A DNA stretch of 37,837 nucleotides from an uncultured Pseudomonadota bacterium (GTDB taxonomy: Bacteria > Myxococcota_A > UBA796 > SXON01): positions 1-37,837 of the forward strand of contig CAIMSU010000159.1 in assembly GCA_903844155.1 (NCBI GenBank), in the 5' to 3' direction. Positions 1-8,917 of the stretch are shown one piece after another. The translations under genes were made by a program, and so were the position numbers. Within the stretch, counting starts at the first letter, position 1; the number at the start of each line of letters is the position of its first letter. The notes under the pieces are model-generated. The model ran no database searches and was not told where the DNA came from. It saw only the letters and a list, made by a program, of their open reading frames with translations.

Positions 1-49
1 AATTCAGGTGGATGGTCAGCGAGGGGTAGGCCGTCCCGCAGGGCGGCCG

Positions 50-72
50 CAGGGGCGCCTTCAGCGCCCCTG
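50..72. repeat. Perfect 9-bp inverted repeat upstream of first gene
   Basis: Bases 50-58 (CAGGGGCGC) and 64-72 (GCGCCCCTG) are perfect inverted repeats around a 5-nt loop. On the plus strand the hairpin is followed by A residues, not T residues, so it does not have the layout of an intrinsic terminator on either strand. The remainder of 1-150 shows no gene. The first gene at 151 has no clear Shine-Dalgarno sequence. Confidence 0.6.
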
Positions 73-150
73 AAAAAGGGGAGGTAGCGCCTCGATTGGA
101 ACGCGATCTCGCGCTTAGCATCACCTCCAGTTTCTTGATAGAACCCGCGG

Positions 151-1134
151 ATGGCAAGCTCAGACACCCCGAAGCGTGGAAACAGTGCCTTCGCGATCGG
201 CTGCGTCCTCGGACTCGTGTTCATCGGTGGCGGCGCGCTGGTCGTCCTGGTGATGGGTGGATTCGCCACGGCCTACCTGTGGAAGCCGGAACCACCCGCT
301 GCGGCGGAGGCCGCGCTCACCATCCAGAACCCTGGCAGCCGGCCCGTGGACGTGCGGTGCTCCGGGAACGGAAAGGAGGCAACGGTCACGGTCGAGGCTG
401 GGGAGACGAAGGTGCTGAAAGTGGCCGGCGCGCCGATTGAATGTACCGGCAAGACGGGCGACGACGACGTCTGGACCTGGAACGCGGACTCAGGAACGGC
501 GTGGTCCGTGCAGCTCCCGATCGCCTCAAGCGCCGAGCCGGTCGCGCCCGATCAGGGGGGCGGTCTGGCCACGGCCGGCACGACGCCGCCGGCCGATGGC
601 ACGGCGCCCGCGGACGGCACCGCGCCGGCCGACCCGAACGCACCCGCGACGCCGTCGACGCCCGCCACGACGGCGTCAGCAACGCCCTCGACGCCGGCGG
701 CATCAACCCCGACCGCATCGACCCCGCCTTCGTCCACCCCGGCGGCGTCGACCCCGTCCACGCCCAAGCCCGTCGCCAGCACAAAGCCCGCTGCGACGAC
801 GGCCAAGCCTGCCGCCGCGCCCGCGGCAACAACCAAGCCCTCCACGCCAGCCGCAACGCCCGCCTCCACGCCGACGGCGGCAGCGCCATCCGCCTCGACA
901 GCGGTCACCGTGAGCTTTTCCAAGAAAGCCAAGAAGGAGAAGGGCCTCTCCGTGTGGCTGGACGGGAAGTCCATCGGCGCCCTGCCAGTGAGCACCACCG
1001 TCGGCGTTGGCATGCACAGCATCGCGGTCGTGGGCTCGATCAAGGGCGGGTCGATCAACAAGTCCTGCACCATCGCCGCCTCCGGCAAGGCCTGGGACTG
1101 GGCCTTCGACCCCGAAGCCCCCGCCTGCCCGTAA
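151..1134 (+). CDS. Membrane-anchored Pro/Thr/Ala-rich protein with C-terminal PEGA-like domain
   Basis: The 327-residue protein has a short cytoplasmic N-terminus and one long hydrophobic segment (about residues 12-44). A small beta-rich domain follows (about 50-120) with two cysteines. Then comes a low-complexity Pro/Thr/Ala/Ser linker (about 125-245). The C-terminal domain (about 250-327) contains a VWLDGKSIGALP stretch resembling PEGA-type surface domains and another cysteine pair. The architecture suggests an inner-membrane-anchored protein presenting a domain across the periplasm or cell wall on a flexible stalk. No enzymatic motif is visible and I do not recognise a named family. The linker is rich in repeated GCC/ACG/CCG codons, which create long spurious reading frames on both strands. 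It lies 30 nt upstream of the E1 gene and may be co-transcribed with it. Confidence 0.75.
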   Translation: MASSDTPKRGNSAFAIGCVLGLVFIGGGALVVLVMGGFATAYLWKPEPPAAAEAALTIQNPGSRPVDVRCSGNGKEATVTVEAGETKVLKVAGAPIECTGKTGDDDVWTWNADSGTAWSVQLPIASSAEPVAPDQGGGLATAGTTPPADGTAPADGTAPADPNAPATPSTPATTASATPSTPAASTPTASTPPSSTPAASTPSTPKPVASTKPAATTAKPAAAPAATTKPSTPAATPASTPTAAAPSASTAVTVSFSKKAKKEKGLSVWLDGKSIGALPVSTTVGVGMHSIAVVGSIKGGSINKSCTIAASGKAWDWAFDPEAPACP

Positions 1135-1164
1135 CCACGCTCATCCCGCAAGCTTGAGGTCCCA

Positions 1165-3408
<2,244 letters not shown>

Positions 3409-3412
3409 GCCC

Positions 3413-4420
3413 GTGCACCCCGGCCCCACCCTGTACGCGCCTGAGGTCTTTGCAGCGCAACTGCGCGCGCTTGCACGCGGCTGGCACTACGCCCGATGCG
3501 TCCAATCGGCAGAGTGCGGATCGGACGGATCCGCTCGGTGGACGCCCGCACACGCTGGGTTGACGCCCGTCCTCCTCCACGAAGAAGCAGCGTTTTCCAA
3601 CGTCTGCACCCATCGCGGCGCCCTCCTCCTCGACAGCCCCGCTGCGACGCTGCGCTGCCCGTACCACGGCCGCGCCTTTGACGATCGCGGGCGGCTCCGG
3701 GCCGCTCCCGGCTGCTCCCCGCTCCCCGTGGGCGAGGATCTTCCGGCATTCGCCCGGGAGGATCTTGGCCCCTTCAAGTTCGTCCGTGCGCGCGGGGACC
3801 GGGCCTTCCCCACCGCGGCCCGCTGGCTCGATGGTCTCCCGATGCACGCCCTCCGCTTCGTCGACCGCAAGGTCTACCCGGTCGGCGCGCACTGGGCGTT
3901 GTGGGTGGAGAACTACCTCGAAGGCCTGCACGTCCCCTTCGTCCACCCGGGCTTGCGTGCCAGCCTCGATCTCGCCGGCTACATCACGATCATCGAGGAT
4001 GACCTCGTCATCCAGATAGCACCCGGACGCACCGGAGGGCGCGTCCCGCTGCCCGCCGCGCACCCCGCCCGCGCCGCGAACGGCCAGGACGTCGCCGGGC
4101 TGTACCTTTTCCTGTTCCCGTGCACCGCCTTGAACCTCTACGACTGGGGAGTCTCGGTGAACAGCGTGGAGCCCGTCTCGGCGACGTCAACGCGGATCCA
4201 CTACGAGCGCTGGGAGTGGGCACACACGGCAACTACCGGCGTTGGTCCTGGTGATGCCCTGGACGACGTGGAGCTGGAGGACGACGCCATCGTCGAGCGC
4301 GTGCAGGCCGGCGTCACCGCCTTGCTGGCCACGGGTGGGGCGCTGGGCTCGTACGCGCCCGCGGAGGCCGGGGCGCGGGCATTTCACCGTTGGCTCGCCG
4401 AGCTCGTCAGCGCGCGCTGA
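3413..4420 (+). CDS. Rieske-type non-haem iron oxygenase, alpha-subunit-like
   Basis: This 335-residue protein begins at a GTG 4 nt after the E1 gene. The Rieske [2Fe-2S] motif is intact: C65-x-H67 (in CTHRG) and C82-x2-H85 (in CPYHG). The C-terminal catalytic domain has the mononuclear-iron motif around N167, E170, H173 and H178 (NYLEGLHVPFVH), with acidic residues further on (DDVELEDD) that could supply the carboxylate ligand. Family members hydroxylate or demethylate small aromatics, amines or lipids, using electrons from a reductase; no ferredoxin or reductase gene is nearby. Choline-monooxygenase-like or aromatic-ring hydroxylase are both possible. Its 3' end overlaps the convergent redoxin gene by 14 nt. 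Coupling to a 2-oxo acid dehydrogenase suggests a catabolic or tailoring step, but the substrate cannot be read from sequence. Confidence 0.85.
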   Translation: MHPGPTLYAPEVFAAQLRALARGWHYARCVQSAECGSDGSARWTPAHAGLTPVLLHEEAAFSNVCTHRGALLLDSPAATLRCPYHGRAFDDRGRLRAAPGCSPLPVGEDLPAFAREDLGPFKFVRARGDRAFPTAARWLDGLPMHALRFVDRKVYPVGAHWALWVENYLEGLHVPFVHPGLRASLDLAGYITIIEDDLVIQIAPGRTGGRVPLPAAHPARAANGQDVAGLYLFLFPCTALNLYDWGVSVNSVEPVSATSTRIHYERWEWAHTATTGVGPGDALDDVELEDDAIVERVQAGVTALLATGGALGSYAPAEAGARAFHRWLAELVSAR

Positions 4421-4931
4421 GCGCCCGCTCGGAAAGGCCCGCGACGTCCGGCAGGTCCAGCGCCCCCGCGAACGCCCGCGCGTACACGATCGTCCCCTGC
4501 GCATCGATCACGAACTCACCGCCGAGATCGCCGTTCGGAACGACGAGATCCCGCCCCAGGTTGAGCCCGTCCGCCCACGCGCGCACGGTCGCCGGCCGCA
4601 GCGCGAGGAGCGTTCCGGCGCCCGTCTTGTCCCTCCCGATCTCAAAAAGCGCCCGCAGACGCCCGTCTTCGTCCGTCATCAGCGGAATGAGCACATGGTG
4701 GCGGGGCACATAGTCCCGCGCGTACTCGAGGTCCGTCCGGGTCACGATGGCCATGTCGACGCCGGCAGCGTCCAAGGCCTGACGCGCCTTTCCGAGCCGC
4801 GCGATCGCAACGCGAGCGGATGTGCCATGGAGATCGCGCACAAAGACCACGACGGTAGGCCGCCGACCAAACACCACTGGCAGCCCCGACACAGGTTGGA
4901 GCTGGGAAATCGGCACCGGTCGTCCGGTCAT
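4407..4931 (-). CDS. AhpC/TSA-fold redoxin-like protein lacking cysteines
   Basis: From ATG 4931 the protein is 174 residues; an upstream TTG at 5006 would add a low-complexity extension. The pattern PTVVVFVRDLHGTSAR, then an alpha-helix, AGVDMAIVTRTD, and a late GGEFVIDAQGTIVYAR matches the thioredoxin-like fold of PRXL2/AhpC-TSA proteins. In those families the segment after FxRxxx holds CxxC or a single peroxidatic Cys; here it reads HGTS, and the whole protein contains no cysteine. It therefore cannot act by the usual peroxidatic chemistry and may be a binding or regulatory relative. It is divergent from the HxlR regulator at 5141, a common arrangement for a regulator and its target. It overlaps the Rieske gene end by 14 nt. 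Confidence 0.65.
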   Translation of the reverse strand: MTGRPVPISQLQPVSGLPVVFGRRPTVVVFVRDLHGTSARVAIARLGKARQALDAAGVDMAIVTRTDLEYARDYVPRHHVLIPLMTDEDGRLRALFEIGRDKTGAGTLLALRPATVRAWADGLNLGRDLVVPNGDLGGEFVIDAQGTIVYARAFAGALDLPDVAGLSERALSAR

Positions 4932-5140
4932 CGTCGCATCATCCGAACGGCTCAAGAGGGCTCCAGACCGGCCCCGGCGCCTATCCGCATGCCCGGCCTC
5001 GGTCAACGTCCGGTCAACGCCGCCGCTTCCGCCGCCTTCACCCGAAGCGGCCGAACTCGTCGTGGCCGCGCGGGTGAATATGTCATGGCATCGCCGCGCA
5101 CCCGCCCATCGAGCACCTTTGTCCCCGCTTCCAGGCGGCG

Positions 5141-5485
5141 ATGGACGTCCTCGCGCGGCCCTGGACAGGCCTGATCCTGTGCACTTTGTCCCAGCGACCG
5201 GTCGGTTTTTGCGAGCTCGCCGAGCGCCTTGAGGTGATCGGCGACCGGATGCTGTCCTGCCGGCTCAAGGAGCTGGAGGCGCGGGGGATCGTGGAGCGCC
5301 AGGTCATCTCGGAGGCGCCGCTCCGGGTAACGTACCGGTTGACCGAGGTTGGTCAGGGCTTTTCGGAAGTTGCCAGGGCGATCGAGCACTGGGGCGGGGC
5401 GCTCCTGGCCGGCGCCGTCGAGCCGCCCGACGCTCAGCTTGAGCAATCCGAGCCGTCCGTGATGGACCGCTCCATCGCGCGCTGA
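5141..5485 (+). CDS. HxlR-family winged-helix regulator, probably 5'-frameshifted
   Basis: The 114-residue frame has the full HxlR winged helix: ARPWTGLILCTLSQRP, FCELAERL, MLSCRLKELEARGIVER, the wing with a P preceding TYRLTEVG, and a final IEHWGG. HxlR proteins are dimeric DNA-binding regulators, often sensing oxidants or aldehydes. The same frame continues upstream to 5078 and encodes CPRFQAA just before the ATG, which matches the conserved N-terminal Cys segment of the family, but no ATG/GTG/TTG exists in that frame. ATG 5085 lies in another frame, and one extra T in the TTT run at 5118-5120 would join them. The called start at 5141 is thus probably internal. The 3' end overlaps the globin gene by 52 nt. 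Confidence 0.75.
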   Translation: MDVLARPWTGLILCTLSQRPVGFCELAERLEVIGDRMLSCRLKELEARGIVERQVISEAPLRVTYRLTEVGQGFSEVARAIEHWGGALLAGAVEPPDAQLEQSEPSVMDRSIAR

Positions 5486-5802
5486 CCGTCCAGCCAACGC
5501 TCCGCGACCTCAGCTGGTACGCCCGCCCGCTCGATCTCCTGCCGCATCAGCGCGAGCCGACGTCGGAACTGCCCGCCGTTGATCTTGAGCGGCCGATGCA
5601 ACGGCGCGATGGGGCGCCCCGTGTACGCGACGTCCGCGCCGAGGACCGCCGCGGCATGCTCGTATTCGTGCGCCTTCACGCGCGCGCGGTCCTTCCCGGC
5701 AAAGAAGAAGCCGATGATCATGTCGTCGAACGCCCGATCCACGAAGCGGTCCACGATGCCGCGCACCACCGCCTCGCCGCCTGCCTGCTCAAAAGGGGTC
5801 AT
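5434..5802 (-). CDS. Truncated haemoglobin (bacterial-like globin)
   Basis: The 122-residue protein from ATG 5802 shows the truncated globin pattern: FEQAGGEAVVRGIVDRF (A/B helices), FFFAGKDRARVKAHEYEHAA (C-E helices), YTGRP, then the proximal histidine H69 in LHRPLKI, and a C-terminal helix around GVPAEVAERWL. Trim of the N-terminus to 5802 is supported by a purine-rich GGGGCAGG just upstream and by typical family length. Family members bind haem and handle O2 or NO. The B10 position, usually Tyr after the conserved Phe, is Val here (RFVDR), so ligand stabilisation may differ. The start is 49 bp from the divergent transporter start, which probably holds both promoters. Its 3' end overlaps the HxlR gene by 52 nt. 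Confidence 0.8.
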   Translation of the reverse strand: MTPFEQAGGEAVVRGIVDRFVDRAFDDMIIGFFFAGKDRARVKAHEYEHAAAVLGADVAYTGRPIAPLHRPLKINGGQFRRRLALMRQEIERAGVPAEVAERWLDGQRAMERSITDGSDCSS

Positions 5803-5851
5803 CCTGCCCCGTAACAACCGGCTAAGGCGCCGGGGAACCCCGGAAGGATCG

Positions 5852-7402
5852 TTGTCCCAGCCCGCCCCCACCAAGACCGCGGCCTCGTCCGCCGTTGCCG
5901 ACGTCGCCCAGCTCACGTTGATCCCCGCGATCCTCTCGTTGTCCTACGTCTTCTGGATCGTCGGCGGCATGGAGATGATCGAGCGCCTCGCGTACTACGG
6001 CGTGAAGGCCGTCGCGACGCTCTACGCCAAGGACCCGGTGTCCAAGGGCGGGCTCGGGGTCACGATGACCGACTTCGGCACGATCCTCACGGTGTGGGCG
6101 ATGACCCAGTCCGTGCTCCCGGTCTTCACGGGCGGCCTGTCGGACCGGTTCGGCTACAAGCGCACCATCTTTGCGTCGACGGTCGTGAAGATCTGCGGCT
6201 ACCTGACCATGGCCGCGTTCCCAACGTTCTACGGGTTCTTTGCAGGCGCGCTCGTGCTCGCGAGCGGAACGGCCGTGTTCAAGCCGGGGATCCAGGGCAC
6301 GCTCGTCAAGGCCACCCGCCGCGAGAACTCGTCGATGGCCTGGGGCATCTTCTACCAGACCGTGAACATTGGCGGGTTCCTGGGGCCGCTCGTGGCCGGG
6401 TACCTGCGAAAGATGGAGTGGCACTATGTCTTTCTGGCCTGCGCCGCGATCATCTCGCTGAACTTCCTGATGCTCCTGATGTACACCGAGCCCGGCAAGG
6501 CTGAGCGTGAGGCGGAACTCGCAACAAAACGGGCTGCGGGCAAGGAGAAATCCCTCGCCGCTGAATCGCTGGAGGAGCTGGCGAAGCCCCACGTCTGGGT
6601 CTACCTCCTCATCTTTTCGGGCTTCTGGTTCATGTTCAACTCCCTGTTCGACGTGCTGCCCGCGCACATCGAGGACTGGGTCGACACGCGCGACATCGTG
6701 ACCACGATCTTTGGCAGTGGCGGCCCACACAACGAGCTCGTCAAGTTCTTCGTGGACATGAACCCGTCCAACACCGAGGTCCTGCCGGAGGGCATGCTCA
6801 ACATCAACGCGATGATGATCATGCTCACGTGCTTTCTCTTCGCCTCGATCTCCGGCCAGATGAAGGCCATCACCTCGATGACCATCGGCACGTTGTTGGC
6901 CTCGCTCGCCCTCTTCCTGTCCGGGGCCTCCGCGCTCGGATGGGTCTCTATCGGGGCCATCGCGGTGTACTCGGTGGGCGAGATGCTCTCCTCTCCCAAG
7001 TTCTCCGAGTACATCGGAAACTTCGCGCCGGCGGACAAGAAAGGCATGTACCTTGGCTTCTCGCAGATCTCCCTGGCCATCGGGTGGACGCTCGAAGGCC
7101 AGGTCGGCCCGCGCCTCTACGACCAGTTCTCCTCCAAAGACCGGTTTGCCCGCGAGCTGTTGGAGAAGAACGGCATGGACCACGCCGCCGCCAAAGCCAT
7201 CCCGCAGGGCGAGGCGTTCCAGAAGCTCGTCGACTCCCTGGGCCTGCCCGCGCATGACGTGACCGCCCAGCTTTACGCCCTCCACAACCCAGGTGCGATG
7301 TGGATCTTCATGGGGGCGGTAGGCGTGGTCTCGGCAGCCGGAATCTGGTGGTACGGTACCTGGGTGCCCGGGGCGATGGCCCGGCAGGCCGCGCGCGAGT
7401 GA
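5852..7402 (+). CDS. POT/PTR-family proton-coupled transporter (MFS)
   Basis: The 516-residue protein starts at TTG 5852, chosen because GGAAGG at 5842-5847 is correctly spaced and the next residues are followed directly by the first membrane helix. It has the POT signature ExxERxxYYG at residues 41-50 (E41, E44, R45, Y48, Y49, G50), which in this family couples protons to peptide uptake. GIFYQTVNIGGFLGPL is the matching helix 4-5 region. Around 12-14 hydrophobic segments are visible, with a longer loop between the halves (about 300-330). Characterised relatives import di- and tripeptides or nitrate; the substrate here is unknown. It is divergent from the globin gene and runs into an MltA-domain gene by a GTGA overlap at 7399-7402. 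Confidence 0.85.
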   Translation: MSQPAPTKTAASSAVADVAQLTLIPAILSLSYVFWIVGGMEMIERLAYYGVKAVATLYAKDPVSKGGLGVTMTDFGTILTVWAMTQSVLPVFTGGLSDRFGYKRTIFASTVVKICGYLTMAAFPTFYGFFAGALVLASGTAVFKPGIQGTLVKATRRENSSMAWGIFYQTVNIGGFLGPLVAGYLRKMEWHYVFLACAAIISLNFLMLLMYTEPGKAEREAELATKRAAGKEKSLAAESLEELAKPHVWVYLLIFSGFWFMFNSLFDVLPAHIEDWVDTRDIVTTIFGSGGPHNELVKFFVDMNPSNTEVLPEGMLNINAMMIMLTCFLFASISGQMKAITSMTIGTLLASLALFLSGASALGWVSIGAIAVYSVGEMLSSPKFSEYIGNFAPADKKGMYLGFSQISLAIGWTLEGQVGPRLYDQFSSKDRFARELLEKNGMDHAAAKAIPQGEAFQKLVDSLGLPAHDVTAQLYALHNPGAMWIFMGAVGVVSAAGIWWYGTWVPGAMARQAARE

Positions 7403-8580
7403 GCCTCCCGCGGGACGTCGAGCGTCCTTTGGGCGGCTCGCTCCCATCGACGCCGATCCAGAACCCACATGGAACGCCGCGTTGTTCCTACGCCGTTCCA
7501 GCGCGTGTCTATGCCGTAGCCTGCGTGACTCCCCTCCTCCTCGGCTGGACAATCCTCGGGCCGAACGCCGCCTCCACGGGCACCAGCGCCACCGCCGCCA
7601 CGCGCTTTCCCAGGGTTGTCCCTGACTGGTCCACCGCGTCCATCACCACCGACCCGACCGCCCTCGGCGCCGTCGCCGCAGACACCCTCACCTACCTGCG
7701 GGCCATGCAGGGCAGCGATCCGGCTGCTGGGCCCGGCATTTTCGCGGAGATCGGCGTCACGGAGGCCCGCATGGAAGCCACCCTGGCGCTCGTCGCCGAG
7801 ACGGCCGCGCACAACCCCGCCGCGCTCTCGGACCCCACGTGGCTGACATCCAACTTTTACGTCTACGCGTGGACCCCCGACCCGGCCGACCCTCGCGTCG
7901 CCAAATGGAAGCTTGCATCGGGCGAGATCCGGCTGACCCGCTACCTCACCACGATGGCGGAGGGTGTCAGGACCCCCGACGCAACGCACACGCAGGCGCT
8001 CTACGCTGACCCCGGCGAACCCTGGCGTTCGACGTACACGCGCGCCAGGATCATGGCGGGGGCCTACGTCACCGGGCCGGCGGCGGACCGCGCCACGCCC
8101 CTCGCCTGGCTCGCGGAAAACGACGTCCACGACGCGATCATGCAGGGCTCGGCAGCCGTCCACTTCCCAGACGGCACGACCCACACCTACGGCGTCGACG
8201 TCTCCAACGGAATCCCCTACGTCGCCGCGCACTCCGGCCGCGCCCAGGACCGGTACTGGTACTTCAAGGAGCGCCCAGACGGTCCGCGGGGTTGGGGCCC
8301 ACCGGGGAGCCCGGACATCGGCCTGAAGGCTGGCGTATCGGTCGCCGGCGATGTCTACAACCTTGGGCTCGGACGGTTGATCCTGCTCGACTACCCGGAG
8401 GGGAGCCGCACGCGCCTGAAGTTGGCGGTCCTTGCGGACAGCGGAGGCGCCTTCCAACCCAATCTCTGTCAGCTCGATTGGTATGGCGGGGCCTACCCGA
8501 GCCACGATGCGCTGTACGCCGCGTGGAAGGACCTGCCCGAGCATGTGCACGCGAGCGTGCTGGTGGCGAAGGAGCGGTGA
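7399..8580 (+). CDS. MltA-domain lytic murein transglycosylase
   Basis: Counting from GTG 7399, the protein is 393 residues. Recognisable MltA-family blocks are WRSTYTRARIMAGAY (near 210), LAWLAENDVHDAIMQGSA, NGIPYVAAHSGR, RYWYFKE, and the terminal 3D-type segment with D347 (ADSGGAF) and D360 (LDWYGG). MltA enzymes cleave peptidoglycan between MurNAc and GlcNAc, forming 1,6-anhydro ends, using an aspartate of this last block. Several positions are divergent (for example QGSA for QGSG), so activity is likely but not certain. The GTG overlaps the transporter stop, but the first ~37 codons lie in a dispersed repeat (7412-7509). A second GTG at 7525, before a short hydrophobic stretch, is the alternative start. 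A secreted or membrane-anchored periplasmic location is inferred. Confidence 0.75.
   Translation: MSLPRDVERPLGGSLPSTPIQNPHGTPRCSYAVPARVYAVACVTPLLLGWTILGPNAASTGTSATAATRFPRVVPDWSTASITTDPTALGAVAADTLTYLRAMQGSDPAAGPGIFAEIGVTEARMEATLALVAETAAHNPAALSDPTWLTSNFYVYAWTPDPADPRVAKWKLASGEIRLTRYLTTMAEGVRTPDATHTQALYADPGEPWRSTYTRARIMAGAYVTGPAADRATPLAWLAENDVHDAIMQGSAAVHFPDGTTHTYGVDVSNGIPYVAAHSGRAQDRYWYFKERPDGPRGWGPPGSPDIGLKAGVSVAGDVYNLGLGRLILLDYPEGSRTRLKLAVLADSGGAFQPNLCQLDWYGGAYPSHDALYAAWKDLPEHVHASVLVAKER
7412..7509 (+). repeat. Dispersed ~98-bp repeat, copy A
   Basis: This stretch matches 32564-32660 in the same orientation. From TGGGCGGCTCG (7430 and 32581) onward, 80 positions align without gaps and 60 are identical by hand count; upstream a further ~18 nt align with one indel. 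It contains an imperfect hairpin (TGGAACGCCG at 7470-7479 against CGCCGTTCCA at 7491-7500). In both copies the same plus-strand frame would read PLGGS, NPHGTP and AVPxRV. Confidence 0.7.
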
Positions 8581-8639
8581 CCGGGAATGAAGTGGGTCGG
8601 CGAGGTCCCGCAGCGCTCCTCCATGCCTGCTGACCGGGC

Positions 8640-8691
8640 CATGGTGCCCCGTTTGGCGCGGGGCCGGACTCATGGTGCCGCAGTTGGCGCC
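8640..8691 (+). repeat. Left arm of nested inverted repeat (two 21-nt units)
   Basis: Two direct copies of a ~21-nt unit (catggtgcc-n-c-n-gttggcgc) begin at 8640 and 8671, a 31-nt period. The arm pairs with 8830-8881, whose reverse complement carries the same two units at the same 31-nt period. About 40 of 52 positions match by hand alignment. Confidence 0.65.
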
Positions 8692-8829
8692 GACCCGGAC
8701 GTTCCGCCCGAATCCCACGGCGGACGCGGGGAGCCGTCACGTAGCAACCTCTGTTTTCCCCGTGCGGGACCGCCGGGATCTCTCCCGTGCCCCGACGGGC
8801 GCACCTCGCGTGCCCCCCGCCGGCGCCGA

Positions 8830-8881
8830 CGCGCCAAACCGAGCACCTTGACTCCGAACGGGCGCCAAACGCGGCACCATG
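8830..8881 (-). repeat. Right arm of nested inverted repeat (two 21-nt units)
   Basis: The reverse complement of this segment starts CATGGTGCCGCGTTTGGCGC and repeats a diverged version of the unit 31 nt later, mirroring 8640-8691. The two arms could fold into a long interrupted hairpin across the intergenic region. Confidence 0.65.
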
Positions 8882-8917
8882 GGTCGGATCAGCCGGGCCG
8901 TCAGCCGTCGGCTCCCC

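Larger units (their letters stand above)
8581..8917. other. Intergenic stretch between convergent genes, repeat-bearing
   Basis: Between the MltA gene and the convergent glycosyltransferase-like gene there are 337 nt with no convincing coding frame. Short frames on both strands are Arg/Pro/Gly-rich and change frame at each repeat. The stretch holds an inverted pair of repeat arms (8640-8691 and 8830-8881) around a roughly 138-nt spacer. No T-tract terminator is visible. Confidence 0.6.

Noticed and set aside
1-13. Partial copy of the 204-bp repeat at the window start
   Set aside because: Only about 13 nt (AATTCAGGTGGAT) match; the sequence diverges immediately, so it may be chance.
50-72. 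Hairpin as an intrinsic terminator
   Set aside because: A-residues, not T-residues, follow on the plus strand; on the minus strand the T-run precedes the hairpin.
386-913. Arg/Pro-rich reading frames on both strands inside the first gene
   Set aside because: They arise from the low-complexity Pro/Thr/Ala linker and have no plausible start context or protein-like composition.
5822-7552. Long minus-strand frame opposite the transporter
   Set aside because: Charged, His-rich antisense shadow; the plus strand encodes clear membrane helices and the POT signature.
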